Positions 30,484 to 40,410 are shown, numbered from the stretch's first letter. The stretch is 64,000 nucleotides of DNA from a bacterium 1xD42-87 (GCA_003611805.1 RAYM01000022.1:57791-121790); one strand, 5' to 3'. The notes: a model not told the origin generated them from the letters alone. Numbers and translations: made by a program.

Positions 30484-32379
30484 TTATTTCCCCGCATCCG
30501 AAAGAAGCGCAAGCGGCTCCTCCCGCAGGTTCCCGTATATTCCCACAAAAGCCGTCCCCATCGTGAACAGGAAAACCAGCCCCCCGCAGACCGCCGATAT
30601 CCGCCAATCCGTCTCCGTCAGATAGGCGGACTTTGCGACGCTGCTCCCGTCCGCGTTCTCATCTGTCAGCTCCTCCTCACTCTTTTCCATGCTGAACTGC
30701 ACTTCCCCGTTGCTGAACCGGGTGTCGAAGGTTTCTGCGGACGCCATCTGCGCCGCCGCCTGCCCCGCAAAAAACTGCCCCGCAAGGCCGCCTGCCATAC
30801 TGCCTGCAAGGGCGATCACAAAAACACCCGCAAGAAGGGAGCTGGCGCACGCAGCTTTCGTCATGCCGAGACACCGCTCGATGGCGGTCCGCTTTTTCTG
30901 TTTGGTGATAAAGAGATGACAGAAAAATATAATGATACAAACTGCACTGACAATACCCGCCGTCAGTAAAACGGCTGACATGGTCTGCATGTTTTTCAGC
31001 CCGCCCTCCAACTTGCTGTAGCCGCCGTCGTAAAAGGTGATCTCCACATGATCGACCCCCTGCGCCTCCCACAGTCTTTTATAATTCTCGATGCTCTCGC
31101 TGCCGTTTGGAATCCGGAAGGACGTGGTGTAGCCCTTCATGGGTCCGTAGTACGCAATGTTATCCTCATTGCTGTTTTTGATGGAAGCGGTGGGAATGAA
31201 TACCTCGTTTCTCTCAAGCAGATAGCCTTCTCCCCCTTCCAGCGTGCTGACACCCACATCATAGATTCCCTTAATCGTATAGTCGCTCTCCTCAAAAACC
31301 TCGTAAACACCGCCGTCAGCCTTTAACCTCCCGCCCCAGTTGCCCATACTTCCCAGATTCGCAGAAGTCGCGTAGTTGGCATAACGCAGCGCCAGATGCA
31401 GGGAATCTCCCACCTGAAAGCCATTCGCCCTGGCAAAGGCGGCTGAAATCAGACACACCCTGTTTCCCTGCTGATAGTCCTCCTCCGAAAGGAGTTCCCC
31501 CTCCGCAAGATACGCCTGTCTGTTGTAAAACGCCATGACCAGATTCAGGTCCTCCGTCGCCGTCACGGGAAAGGACAGATGCTTCGATCCGCGCAGCACA
31601 CATTCCTCACAGAGCCGCAGCCAGTCCTGCCCTTCCTTCGTCTCATAAAATCCCGGCGTCACCTCCGCAATCCAGTTCCCCGTCAGATCGGTGGGCAGCC
31701 TTTTCCCGTCCGCGTCAGCCTGTGTGGAGTAAGGTCCCTCCAACGGCTCATACTCAAATTTGGCTTCGGCGCCGTTTTCGTCCCAGTCATGGGCGTGCCC
31801 GTCCTCCAGAGCCATCACATAGGTCTTATCCGCATACAGCGGTTCCGGACTGTCATTGTAATGGTCGCACAGATAAAAATAGAAAACGTTGGGCGGATAC
31901 GTGCTGTACAGCACATTCTTAAGCTCCATCTTCACCGGGCCCGCGGGCACGCAGTCCTCAAGCGGGGATGCCTCCACCACCATAAACTGCCATAAGCCGC
32001 CCTCACGCTCTTTAAATAAATAGTCCTGCGGCAGCGCCTCGTAGTAGGCACGCTGCTCCGGTCCGCTCAGATACCCGGCTCCCTCAAAGTCCAGCACATC
32101 GGGAGAAATGGTCTCCCCATAAACCGCCCGGTTATAATACCGATAGTCCTCCTCGTCCGCATACCATACGGCTCGCTGTTCGGTCCGCTCCGGCGTCTGC
32201 TCCACCGTGCCTATGGTCACAAAGATCTCCTCAAACCGCCGCATATTGTCCCCGCAGAGCTTCCAGAGACTCCCTCCCGCGCAGACCAGCGCCGCCGTAA
32301 AGGAGAGCAGCAGTAAGAAGAGCGCCGTCTTCACCGGGGTACGTATAAGTCTTGTTAAGGTGTTTCTAGCGATTCTCAT
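30484..32379 (-). CDS. FtsX-domain ABC permease with a large extracytoplasmic domain
   Basis: This 631-residue permease has an N-terminal helix (LFLLLLSFTAALVCAGG), an external domain of over 400 residues, and a C-terminal FtsX block with three helices (VLLTAGIVSAVCIIIFFCHLF; SLLAGVFVIALAGSMAGGLAG; ISAVCGGLVFLFTMGTAF). RTAIERCLGMTKAA is the cytoplasmic coupling segment. The start at 32379 (MRIARN) follows GGAGATTTTT. Together with the next permease it resembles exporters for peptides or lipoproteins, or mechanotransmitters. Confidence 0.85.
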   Translation of the reverse strand: MRIARNTLTRLIRTPVKTALFLLLLSFTAALVCAGGSLWKLCGDNMRRFEEIFVTIGTVEQTPERTEQRAVWYADEEDYRYYNRAVYGETISPDVLDFEGAGYLSGPEQRAYYEALPQDYLFKEREGGLWQFMVVEASPLEDCVPAGPVKMELKNVLYSTYPPNVFYFYLCDHYNDSPEPLYADKTYVMALEDGHAHDWDENGAEAKFEYEPLEGPYSTQADADGKRLPTDLTGNWIAEVTPGFYETKEGQDWLRLCEECVLRGSKHLSFPVTATEDLNLVMAFYNRQAYLAEGELLSEEDYQQGNRVCLISAAFARANGFQVGDSLHLALRYANYATSANLGSMGNWGGRLKADGGVYEVFEESDYTIKGIYDVGVSTLEGGEGYLLERNEVFIPTASIKNSNEDNIAYYGPMKGYTTSFRIPNGSESIENYKRLWEAQGVDHVEITFYDGGYSKLEGGLKNMQTMSAVLLTAGIVSAVCIIIFFCHLFITKQKKRTAIERCLGMTKAACASSLLAGVFVIALAGSMAGGLAGQFFAGQAAAQMASAETFDTRFSNGEVQFSMEKSEEELTDENADGSSVAKSAYLTETDWRISAVCGGLVFLFTMGTAFVGIYGNLREEPLALLSDAGK

Positions 32380-32441
32380 AAAAATCTCCATTCCTCCGCC
32401 AGACCGGCGGCACAAATAGTAATGAAAGCATTCTCCTGTTC

Positions 32442-33674
32442 TTAATCTTTCTTCGTCAACATCTCCATCACACTCAACCTGTGGAGCGCCAGAATCGCCA
32501 TCGCCGCCCCCGACAGAAAGGCAAGGAAAAACGCCGCTCCCGACAGGACCAACACACCCACCGCAGGGCGCAGGAAAACCGCCGCCAACAGACTCCCCAA
32601 AAGGCATGCCGCCGCCTCCACAAGCGCCGTCTCCCCGAAGAGCAGGAAAAAGCTTCTGCCCCGTCCCGTGCCGAGAGAGCGCAGGAGCGCGTACTCCTCC
32701 CGCCTGCTCTGCAGGGAGAGATAACTGCAAAGATACCCGATAAAAATAACAATCGCCGCAAGAAACGGAAGCATTCCACGAAGGAGCGCCAGATTCTTCG
32801 ACAGCGTCTCCGCCGAACGGATAAACGCCTCGTCCATGATCGTCAGCGCATTGCCGTCCGTGCGATGTCTGGCACGGGTGATCACCGACAGAAACTTCAC
32901 CTCGTCGTGCATCTGCGCCTTCAGCGCATTGAGCTGAAACGGATCCTTCACCACAAAAGAGCCGGAATCCGCATAAAAATCAATGCCCTGACTGTGGTAA
33001 GTCTCACGCATATAGTCCAAGGGGAGAATGATCTCCGGCGGCACCCAGTTCCCCCGAAAGTCCCCGATCTGCATACTTCCCACAATCCTGTATGTATCCG
33101 TGACCAACGGCTCGATAAAGACCTCGCTTCCCTCCGATGCGTAGCGGTAGTAAAATATAGTCAACATAACATCATCCCCAGGACGCAGCCCCTTCTCCTC
33201 CATAAGGGCGGCATCCAGAATGCATACCTTTTCTGCCGTCTCAAGAACGTCCGCGTCCACGCCATCCAGCCAGGTGATCTCCTCCCTTTTCATGCCGGAG
33301 ACACCCTCCGGCACGTTCATGCCCATGCCGTAATAGTTCAGGTTTTCTTTATATTCCCCCACGGTAAACGCACCGAATCCGAATTTCAGGCGCACGGTAA
33401 AAACCGGGTCCTTCACATACTCGGATTCCCGCACACCCATCATACGGTCCTCCCGGATCGTCATACCCTCCCGCTGGGATCCGTTCAATGTGCTGATCCT
33501 CGCCGTGACCTCAAGCACATTGGGGAGATCTGTGAGCTGCTTCTCCGTGCTGTCCATATTGCCCGCGTAGACGTCCAGAATCAGAACGGTCATCACGCCG
33601 ATCAGAATATGCAGGATGCTCTTTTTTCTGTGCCGCACAATATTTCTGGCGGTCTGCCTTATAAAAAACTTCAT
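32442..33674 (-). CDS. FtsX-domain ABC permease (MacB-like)
   Basis: This 410-residue permease has the order N-terminal helix (ILHILIGVMTVLILDVYAG), an external MacB_PCD-like domain, and a C-terminal three-helix FtsX block with the coupling loop SRREEYALLRSLGTGRGRS. GGAGGAAAAAGC precedes the ATG. It lies between the anti-sigma candidate and the larger permease and probably pairs with the latter as a heterodimer. Confidence 0.87.
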   Translation of the reverse strand: MKFFIRQTARNIVRHRKKSILHILIGVMTVLILDVYAGNMDSTEKQLTDLPNVLEVTARISTLNGSQREGMTIREDRMMGVRESEYVKDPVFTVRLKFGFGAFTVGEYKENLNYYGMGMNVPEGVSGMKREEITWLDGVDADVLETAEKVCILDAALMEEKGLRPGDDVMLTIFYYRYASEGSEVFIEPLVTDTYRIVGSMQIGDFRGNWVPPEIILPLDYMRETYHSQGIDFYADSGSFVVKDPFQLNALKAQMHDEVKFLSVITRARHRTDGNALTIMDEAFIRSAETLSKNLALLRGMLPFLAAIVIFIGYLCSYLSLQSRREEYALLRSLGTGRGRSFFLLFGETALVEAAACLLGSLLAAVFLRPAVGVLVLSGAAFFLAFLSGAAMAILALHRLSVMEMLTKKD

Positions 33675-33725
33675 GCTTTTTCCTCCGTGTCAGAACAGTA
33701 AGCCTGTTTTCCTTGTCCCGATATG

Positions 33726-34499
33726 CTATTTCTTATGTCGGTCCTTTTTATATGCTTTGCTCTCCCACACGCGTTTCAGTTCGGCGTAACACTTCCCGTT
33801 CTCCTTGGTCAGTTCCAGTTCCAGCGCAGCCTGCCGTTCCCGGTTCTCATCCACGATCCAGAGTGATAAGTTCCCTTGAAAAACCCGTCCCGCGTCCTCC
33901 GCCCGCTCCGGCGCCACCCTCCACACAATTTTGCCGCCTCTTTCCGTGATGAAATCGTCCCTGAGCGTGGTAAACTGCTTGTCATAAAGATACTTCTCCG
34001 GCACCTCCAGCCGAAAGGTACAGCTATAAGGATAATAATTACACCTCCCCATTTCATCAAAGGGCTCCATGTACTCATCCTCCCCGACCGTATCAAAAGG
34101 TTCCATCTTCAGTTGAATCCGTTCCCCTTCTAACAGTTTCTGCCACCCGAACTCCTCCGTTGCGGCATAGACTACCACATCGTCCCCGATCACCCCCGGT
34201 CTGGCAAAACACAGGAAGGAAAGAAGCAGACATGCCGCCAAAACTGCCGCCGGTATTCTGGGCGTCAGCTTTCTCCTGCCGTGTCTTCCCGCTTTCACGC
34301 CCGCTATGATGCGTTCCCTCGCGGACGCATCCGGCACAATCTGCAGGACTGCCCCACGCAGACGGCTCTCCATCACGCTGCCTCCCTGCGGTATCTCTGC
34401 CCCCTGTGGTGAATGCTGCTTTTCTTCTTCCATTCCCAGTTCCTTTTCTGACTTTTCCCTATCTTTCAATTTTTTTTCATCCCGCTCGTCTATCTCCAC
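33726..34499 (-). CDS. Single-pass membrane protein, candidate anti-sigma factor
   Basis: This 257-residue protein has a charged cytoplasmic N-terminus of about 80 residues, one membrane helix (IPAAVLAACLLLSFLCFA) and an external domain of about 155 residues with EVPEKYLYDKQFTTLRDDF. Lying right after an ECF sigma gene, it is most likely the anti-sigma or signal-receiving protein, although no zinc HxxxCxxC motif is present. The start is a GTG at 34499 with AAAGGAG ten bases upstream. I do not recognise the external domain. Confidence 0.65.
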   Translation of the reverse strand: MEIDERDEKKLKDREKSEKELGMEEEKQHSPQGAEIPQGGSVMESRLRGAVLQIVPDASARERIIAGVKAGRHGRRKLTPRIPAAVLAACLLLSFLCFARPGVIGDDVVVYAATEEFGWQKLLEGERIQLKMEPFDTVGEDEYMEPFDEMGRCNYYPYSCTFRLEVPEKYLYDKQFTTLRDDFITERGGKIVWRVAPERAEDAGRVFQGNLSLWIVDENRERQAALELELTKENGKCYAELKRVWESKAYKKDRHKK

Positions 34500-34598
34500 G
34501 ACATGCCCACTCCTTTCTCAGACACGACCTTTCTGATTTCTCGGTACGTTTCCGGCACGCTGCTTTCTCACAGACTTACCTGCCGCGCGTTCCTCTCG

Positions 34599-35096
34599 CT
34601 ATCCCGTCTCCTGCAAAAGCCCCCGCAGTTTTTCCCGTCCCCGCTCCAGACGTTTTCTGACCGCAGACTCCGAAAGCCCAAGCATGCCCGCAATCTCCCT
34701 TCCCTGATACCCTTCCACATAGTGCAGAAGCAGTACCTCCCTGTATTTGAAAGGCAAAAGCAGAAGGCTGTCCATCAACAGCGTGTCCTCCTCCTTTTCG
34801 TAGTATCTGGAAAGCTGCTCCACCGAGATCTTCGGGTGATTTTTATAAAAGCGCAGCCTGTTTTTACAGAGATTGCTGTCCACCCGGATGAGCCATGCCT
34901 TTCGGTGCTCCTCCGTCTCGAACGATTTCCCTCTCTCCCTCTGTTCCATATATTTAATCAGTGTATCCTGCACCACATCCTCAGCGTCAAAGACGTTCTT
35001 CATCATCACAAAAGCAATCCGGTAAAGCATATTGCCGTATGTTCTGAAAATCTCCTCCACGTTCTGATCCGGGCTGTCCGTCCTCTTCTCCAACAT
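34599..35096 (-). CDS. ECF-type RNA polymerase sigma factor
   Basis: This 165-residue sigma-70-family protein has region 2 (NMLYRIAFVMMKNVFDAEDVVQDTLIKY, with the DAEDVVQD core-binding motif) and region 4 (LLLLPFKYREVLLLHYVEGY, then GREIAGMLGLSESAVRKRLERGREKL as HTH). The start at 35096 follows AAGGCGGTGAC. It heads a five-gene operon: sigma, membrane anti-sigma candidate, two permeases and an ATPase. This suggests an envelope-stress or antimicrobial-peptide response that induces an exporter. Confidence 0.93.
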   Translation of the reverse strand: MLEKRTDSPDQNVEEIFRTYGNMLYRIAFVMMKNVFDAEDVVQDTLIKYMEQRERGKSFETEEHRKAWLIRVDSNLCKNRLRFYKNHPKISVEQLSRYYEKEEDTLLMDSLLLLPFKYREVLLLHYVEGYQGREIAGMLGLSESAVRKRLERGREKLRGLLQETG

Positions 35097-35150
35097 GTCA
35101 CCGCCTTCGGGCGTCCCCGTTTTTCTCCCACATTTCATTCAAACCGCCAT

Positions 35151-35169
35151 GCTACAGCTCTGCCGTAGC
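35151..35169 (-). repeat. Small hairpin repeat, family 2 copy 1, in the sigma-factor leader
   Basis: GCTAC-AGCTCTGCC-GTAGC followed by TCAAAT. Copy 2 at 53932-53950 reads GTCAC-AGCTCTGCC-GTGAC, also followed by TCAAAT. The loop and flank are identical while the stem bases change in pairs. Confidence 0.6.
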
Positions 35170-35217
35170 TCAAATATCAAATACTTTTCGCATTTCTTAC
35201 ACTAATAAAACACACAG

Positions 35218-35287
35218 CCATACAAAAATGTGACACACACACCCAATTTTTGTATGGAAATTTTTTCAATATGGAAATTTTTTCAAT
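35218..35287. repeat. Inverted and tandem repeats between the sigma and araC genes
   Basis: CCATACAAAAAT (35218-35229) and ATTTTTGTATGG (35246-35257) form a 12-base stem. Overlapping its end is a perfect 17-base tandem, ATGGAAATTTTTTCAAT at 35254-35270 and 35271-35287. The AT-rich stem could terminate the araC transcript or bind a regulator. No gene is seen between 35097 and 35342. Confidence 0.6.
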
Positions 35288-35342
35288 ATGGCAATCCGCT
35301 CCTGCCGCTTATAGAAAACCCATTCAGACACCTGCACCTGCT

Positions 35343-36302
35343 TTACGGGATGGTCGGTTTATTGCGTTTCCGATACTCCTTCGGGGAACATCCCACCCGT
35401 TTTAAAAACTGCCTGTTAAAGTTGGAAAGATTGCTGTAACCGCAGGCAAAAGCGATATCCGCGATCTGCTCCGTGCTGTCGCCAAGCGCTTCGCACGCGG
35501 CACGGATCCGAAGCTGTGACAGGTGCTCGATTGCTCCGATTCCCACCGCCTGTCGAAAACACCTCATAAAGTGGCTTTTGCTCAGGTGCACCAGCTCCGC
35601 AAGCCGCTCCACCGTAATATCCTCCCTGAAATGCTGCGCCATATACTCAAGCGCCGGGCGTATGGTTTCCGTCCCGCCTTCCATGCCGTCCGTTTCAAAC
35701 AAAATCTCCCCGCTCTCCTCCAGAATCCAGATCAGGCGCAGGAGTTCGCTCTTTAACAGCAGATCTGCGCGTGCCGAATTATCGTGCACGCAGGAAAAGA
35801 CCCTCTCAGCCAGAGGCAGCAGTTCCTCATAGACCGCCGCGTCCCTGCGTATGCAGACACTCGTGCAGACACTGCCCTTTACCATCGGACGGATACATTC
35901 ATTTGTACAGCGGTCCCCACTGCCCATGCCAAGCATGACAGGATGGAACACAAGCGCGTCATATACCAGTATTCCGGCGTCCGCTCTCAAACCATTACCG
36001 TCACAGCCGCCATCCCCGTTATCCGGCTTCACTGCTTCCGTGCAGACCTTCTGCTCCCGGCACAGATAAGCGGCATGCAGCATGTTGGGCGGCACGAGCA
36101 GAAGTTCCCCCTCTTCCGCCTCCAGCTTCCGGCTGCCGCAGATAAACTCCCCCCTGCCCTGCTGAATATGAATCAGTTCAAACTCGCTGTGCCAGTGTAC
36201 AGGCACATTCACAAACCATTCCGGCAGTCTGCACTCATAATAGCTGTAAGGTATCCATGTGGTGCTGTGCTGTCTCTTTTCCTGCGTCTCTCTGTCCGGC
36301 AT
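35343..36302 (-). CDS. AraC-family regulator of the adjacent GH31 gene
   Basis: This 319-residue regulator has a cupin N-terminal half (VHWHSEFELIHIQQGRGEF, EEGELLLVPPNMLHAAYL) and a C-terminal double HTH: DITVERLAELVHLSKSHFMRCFRQ and QIADIAFACGYSNLSNFNRQF, ending with VGCSPKEYRKRN. It is divergent from the alpha-xylosidase-like gene and probably activates it. The start at 36302 (MPDRET) follows AAGGAAGGTGG; MKTEYEK at 36341 is an alternative. A longer upstream frame would read through the promoter and is unlikely. Confidence 0.87.
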   Translation of the reverse strand: MPDRETQEKRQHSTTWIPYSYYECRLPEWFVNVPVHWHSEFELIHIQQGRGEFICGSRKLEAEEGELLLVPPNMLHAAYLCREQKVCTEAVKPDNGDGGCDGNGLRADAGILVYDALVFHPVMLGMGSGDRCTNECIRPMVKGSVCTSVCIRRDAAVYEELLPLAERVFSCVHDNSARADLLLKSELLRLIWILEESGEILFETDGMEGGTETIRPALEYMAQHFREDITVERLAELVHLSKSHFMRCFRQAVGIGAIEHLSQLRIRAACEALGDSTEQIADIAFACGYSNLSNFNRQFLKRVGCSPKEYRKRNKPTIP

Positions 36303-36466
36303 TCTCCTGCCACCTTCCTTTTCGTATTCTGTCTTCATCTCCCGCCTGGAGCCATTCTGTTCCCACATTTCTCCAATATGATATAAAAGTATCATTATAA
36401 GGTAGTATTTCAATAGCATTAGCAATCCAAGTAATAATATTATACTATTATAGCCGACATATCTCA

Positions 36467-36495
36467 ATTGTTCCAGAAAGACGTACTGAAACAAT
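36467..36495. promoter_or_regulatory. Dyad in the araC-GH31 divergent promoter region
   Basis: ATTGTTCCAG (36467-36476) and CTGAAACAAT (36486-36495) match as inverted arms at 9 of 10 positions, nine bases apart. The site lies between the two divergent genes, 80 bases before the GH31 start, and is a plausible AraC operator. An AT-rich stretch with TATACT-like -10 sequences lies just leftward. Confidence 0.5.
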
Positions 36496-36574
36496 ATATG
36501 GGAGAATTAAAGCGTGTGAACTGTAATATTTTTATGGACATTTGACACAGAATAAGAGAAAAAGGAGGCAGATT

Positions 36575-38602
36575 ATGACATTTGAAAAGGAAAACGGCGC
36601 GCTGGTATGCCGCCGGATGGGCGAGACGCTTCGCGTTGAGCCATGGGGAAAGGATTCATTCCGGGTACGCGCCGCCATGTCACCGAAATTTACCGGAAAC
36701 GACTGGGCATTGACCGAAACAGTCGAAAAATGTGACACACAGATTACCATTGAGGAGGAAGACCATTGGGTCGGCGACGGCACCATTGACAAACGTCCGA
36801 TTGCCTCCATTGTAAACGGCAGGCTCAAGGCAGTCGTCAACTTCGCGGGCATCATCACCTTCTACCGCGACCACAAGCTGATCCTGCGGGAGTATTTCAG
36901 ATACTATGACGGCACGGTCTCCAAAGAAAGCCGATGCTTAAAGCTGCTCAACAGAGAATGGAAGGGCGTGATCGGCGGCAGCGAATATTCCCTGAATGTA
37001 AAATTCGAAAGTGACAGAAAGGAAAAAATCTTCGGCATGGGGCAGTACCAGCAGGATTGTCTGGACTTAAAAGGCTGCGTGCTGGAACTGGCACAGCGCA
37101 ACTCCCAGATTTCCGTTCCCTTCGCCGTCTCTTCCCTCGGCTACGGTTTCCTCTGGAACAACCCTGCCGTGGGACGTGTCAGCTTCGGAAAGAATTACAC
37201 GGAGTGGATCGCCCGTGCCACCAAGGAGATGGATTACTGGATTACCGCAGCGGACACGCCGAAGCAGATTCTTGAAAACTACACTGCCGTTACGGGACGC
37301 GCGGAAATGTTCCCCGAAAACCTCATGGGGCTGTGGCAGTGCAAGCTCCGCTACCGCACGCAGGATGAAGTTTTGAGCGTGGCGCGCCAGTATCAGAAAG
37401 AGGGGATCAAAATCGACCAGATCGTTATCGACTTCTTCCACTGGACGGTGCAGGGCGACTGGAAATTTGACAAAAAATACTGGCCCGACCCGAAGGCAAT
37501 GGTGGACGAACTGCATAGTATGGGCATCAAGGTCATCGTTTCGGTGTGGCCTTCCGTGGACCGGAAGAGCGAAAACTTCGATCCCATGATGGAGCGCGGT
37601 CTGCTCATCAAAACCGAGCGCGGTGCGGCACAGACCTACGACTATCAGGGCGACTGCGTGGAAATCGATCCTTTCAATCCAGAAACCCGCAAATATGTGT
37701 GGGATGTGTGCAAAAAGAATTATTATGACTACGGCATTGACGCTTTCTGGCTGGACAACTCAGAACCCGATTACGGCGTGTACGACTTTGAAAACTACCG
37801 CTACTTTGACGGTCCCGCACTGGCGGTGAGCAACCTCTACCCGCAGATGTACAGCCGCGTATTCTACGACGAAATGACCAGACTGCAGCGGGAACCCGTT
37901 GTAAATCTGCTGCGCTGTGCCTGGGCGGGCTCCCAGAAATATGGCAACGTTGTGTGGTCCGGGGATGTGCCGAGCACCTTTGAAGCCTTTGCCGACCAGA
38001 TCCAGTGCGGCCTGAACATGGGACTGGCCGGCATTCCCTGGTGGACAACGGATATCGGCGGCTTTATGACCGACGACGTGAACGACCCTGATTTCCGGCA
38101 GCTTCTGATCCGCTGGTATCAGTTCGCCGTGTACTCACCCGTGCTTCGCATGCACGGTGACAGAGGTCCCTACAATATTCCGCCCCTCGACGACAGGGAC
38201 TGGGGCGGCGGCTATCTCCATACCGGTCAGCCCAACGAGCTCTGGAGCTACGGGGAAGACAATTACGCTATTATGAAGAAATATTACGACGTCCGCATCT
38301 CACTGCACGACTATATCAGAGAACTGTATGAGGAAGCACACGAGAACGGTTCCCCTCTTCTGCGCACCATGTTCTATGAGTTTCCAGATGACAATAAGTG
38401 CTGGGAGGCGGAAGACCAGTATATGTTCGGCAGTCGTTTCCTCGTCGCGCCGATCCTGCATCTGAACGAATGGAACCGTGATGTCTACCTTCCCGGCGGC
38501 ACGTGGAAACTGACCTCCACAGGGGAAACCTTCGAAGGCGGGCAGACAGTAAACGTGGACGCACCCATCGACTATATGCCGGTGTTCGAGCGTCTGGTTT
38601 AA
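36575..38602 (+). CDS. GH31 alpha-glycosidase, second alpha-xylosidase-like paralogue
   Basis: This 675-residue cytoplasmic enzyme shares its layout with the GH31 at 20.5 kb: EPWGKDSFRVRAA near the start, FGMGQYQQDCLDLKGC, LWQCKLRYRTQDEVLSVA, VIDFFHWTVQGDWKFD, the nucleophile Asp in FWLDNSEPDYG and the likely acid Asp in VVWSGDVPST. No signal peptide is present. The start at 36575 follows AAAGGAGGCAGATT. It is monocistronic and divergent from its AraC regulator, so the two GH31 enzymes are probably induced by different sugars. Confidence 0.9.
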   Translation: MTFEKENGALVCRRMGETLRVEPWGKDSFRVRAAMSPKFTGNDWALTETVEKCDTQITIEEEDHWVGDGTIDKRPIASIVNGRLKAVVNFAGIITFYRDHKLILREYFRYYDGTVSKESRCLKLLNREWKGVIGGSEYSLNVKFESDRKEKIFGMGQYQQDCLDLKGCVLELAQRNSQISVPFAVSSLGYGFLWNNPAVGRVSFGKNYTEWIARATKEMDYWITAADTPKQILENYTAVTGRAEMFPENLMGLWQCKLRYRTQDEVLSVARQYQKEGIKIDQIVIDFFHWTVQGDWKFDKKYWPDPKAMVDELHSMGIKVIVSVWPSVDRKSENFDPMMERGLLIKTERGAAQTYDYQGDCVEIDPFNPETRKYVWDVCKKNYYDYGIDAFWLDNSEPDYGVYDFENYRYFDGPALAVSNLYPQMYSRVFYDEMTRLQREPVVNLLRCAWAGSQKYGNVVWSGDVPSTFEAFADQIQCGLNMGLAGIPWWTTDIGGFMTDDVNDPDFRQLLIRWYQFAVYSPVLRMHGDRGPYNIPPLDDRDWGGGYLHTGQPNELWSYGEDNYAIMKKYYDVRISLHDYIRELYEEAHENGSPLLRTMFYEFPDDNKCWEAEDQYMFGSRFLVAPILHLNEWNRDVYLPGGTWKLTSTGETFEGGQTVNVDAPIDYMPVFERLV

Positions 38603-38626
38603 TCCTGCTTATGCGCGCAAAAAAAG

Positions 38627-38668
38627 AAGGATGGAAAACAGGACACCCTGCATTCCATCCTCCTTTTT
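38627..38668 (+). terminator. Terminator after the second GH31 gene
   Basis: AGGATGGAA (38628-38636) and TTCCATCCT (38653-38661) form the stem, followed by a CCTTTTT run. An A-run on the left may let it serve the convergent chemoreceptor gene too. Confidence 0.85.
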
Positions 38669-38700
38669 GTATGTAATAACCTTCTCTTCCTTTTGAAACC

Positions 38701-40410
38701 TTACTTTTCCGGCAGTACAAACTTGGCAATCAATTCGTCCAAAGAAACCGCCTGCGCCGACAGCTCCTCGCTGGTAGCGGAAGACTCCTCCGCAACCGCC
38801 GCGTTTGTCTGGATGACGTCGGAAATCTGGTCTACGCCCAGTTCCGCCTCTTTCATGGTAGCCATCTGGTTCGAGGAAATCGTGCTGAGTTCCTTGGAGG
38901 AATCCGCCACCTTCCTGATGCCTTCCACTACGACAGCCAGCGACTCAACCGCGCGCTCCGCCACCTTGTTGCCGTTCTCAACCTCTCTCATGGTGCCCTC
39001 AATCAGCGCCCTGGTATCCACAGCTGACTTGCTGCTCTGTTCTGCAAGCTGCCTGATCTGATCAGCCACAACGGAGAACCCGCGTCCCGCTTCTCCCGCT
39101 CTCGCCGCCTCGATGGACGCATTCAGGGAAAGCATGTTCGTCTCGGACGCAATATTTTCAATCTCGGAAATAATATTCCCGATCTTGTGGGAAGCCTCGC
39201 TGATGCGGCCCATAGCCTCCACCATTTCCTTCATATCGCCGCTGCTGCGGTCAGCCACATCCGCATATTCCTGAGACTGCTTGTAAGCGTCCTCCGCGGA
39301 ATCCGCCGCGCGTCTCGCCGCCTCCGAAATCGTCGTGATCGTCGCGTGCAGCTCCTGCACCGCGCCCGCCTGCTCTGTCGCGCCTTCCGCAAGGCTCTGG
39401 GAAGTATCTGCCAAATTGGAAGAACCTGCAGAAACCTGCTCCGAGGACATCCCGATGTAACGGAGCGTGTCGACCATATTGTCCCGCAGCTGCTTCAGGG
39501 AATCGAATATCTGACGGAACTCTCCCTTGTACCGCTCGCTGTCCTTTGAGCGGATGACAAAGTTGGAATTCGACATCTCGCCCAGAATATATTCCAGATC
39601 ATAAATGACAAACATAAGCGTCTCAGCCATATCCTTCGCCGAGCCGATGATATCAGCCACTTCATCCTCCGACTGTGTTTCCGGGAAAGGTGAGGACAGA
39701 TCGCCCTCAGCAAACTGCGCCAGTCTGTCGCTTAACTGGGACAGCGGTGCGGAAATGTTTCCCGCTATGTGTCTTCCCAGACGGATGGAAGTGAAAACCG
39801 CTATAAGGATAATCACCGCAATCGCAATCCCAAGTACGATGCAGACAATTGTAAGCATCGTGGAAGTGCTGTTTCCGCGGTCCACCTTGATATCCATAAT
39901 TTCAATCAGGTCGTCGTTGATATCCTCATAGAGCGGAGCAAGCTCGTTGATCGCCCGCTCCTGCGCAATGGCACACTGCTCTCTGTCCGTAACGCCACCC
40001 TGCACGATAATCTCATTATCAAGCGCCCAGTAGGCGGGCAGCTTGGAGCTGATATCCGCATACACCTTCTTGTTCTCCTCGGACACCATAGCCTTTTCCA
40101 ACGCCTCAAAGCTGGAAGTGAAGTTTTCTATGCTCGCCGTGTGCGAAGCTTTCAGGCTCTCTATCGTGGCTTCATCATCATAACCGATGACACCGCGCAT
40201 CGTCGATCTCGATTCCGCGAAATAAGTCATCGCCTTACCCACGTCACCCTGCGCAAATCCGTAAACCTTCAGCGCGTTCGAGTATCTCATTGCCACAACA
40301 ATCATAACAATCAAAGCTACCACCGCAACCGCTGCCGGAATCCCTGACGCGATCACAAATCCACGCACCAGACGTTCCTTAATCCGATACTTATTCAGTT
40401 TTTCATACAT
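38701..40410 (-). CDS. Methyl-accepting chemotaxis protein with four-helix-bundle-like sensor
   Basis: This 569-residue chemoreceptor has one helix at about 16-41, an external all-helical sensor of about 145 residues, a second helix at about 187-208, a HAMP domain and a long signalling coiled coil. The signalling tip contains [20 protein letters not shown] and [19 protein letters not shown]. It should pass a ligand signal to CheA/CheW, which are not encoded here. GGAGGGAATAG precedes the ATG. Its ligand is unknown. It ends FVLPEK without a CheR-docking pentapeptide. Confidence 0.93.
   Translation of the reverse strand: MYEKLNKYRIKERLVRGFVIASGIPAAVAVVALIVMIVVAMRYSNALKVYGFAQGDVGKAMTYFAESRSTMRGVIGYDDEATIESLKASHTASIENFTSSFEALEKAMVSEENKKVYADISSKLPAYWALDNEIIVQGGVTDREQCAIAQERAINELAPLYEDINDDLIEIMDIKVDRGNSTSTMLTIVCIVLGIAIAVIILIAVFTSIRLGRHIAGNISAPLSQLSDRLAQFAEGDLSSPFPETQSEDEVADIIGSAKDMAETLMFVIYDLEYILGEMSNSNFVIRSKDSERYKGEFRQIFDSLKQLRDNMVDTLRYIGMSSEQVSAGSSNLADTSQSLAEGATEQAGAVQELHATITTISEAARRAADSAEDAYKQSQEYADVADRSSGDMKEMVEAMGRISEASHKIGNIISEIENIASETNMLSLNASIEAARAGEAGRGFSVVADQIRQLAEQSSKSAVDTRALIEGTMREVENGNKVAERAVESLAVVVEGIRKVADSSKELSTISSNQMATMKEAELGVDQISDVIQTNAAVAEESSATSEELSAQAVSLDELIAKFVLPEK

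Noticed and set aside
35343..36494. Membrane-anchored AraC protein using the full upstream frame
   Set aside because: The extra N-terminal segment lies in AT-rich promoter DNA, contains the likely -10 and has no ribosome site.
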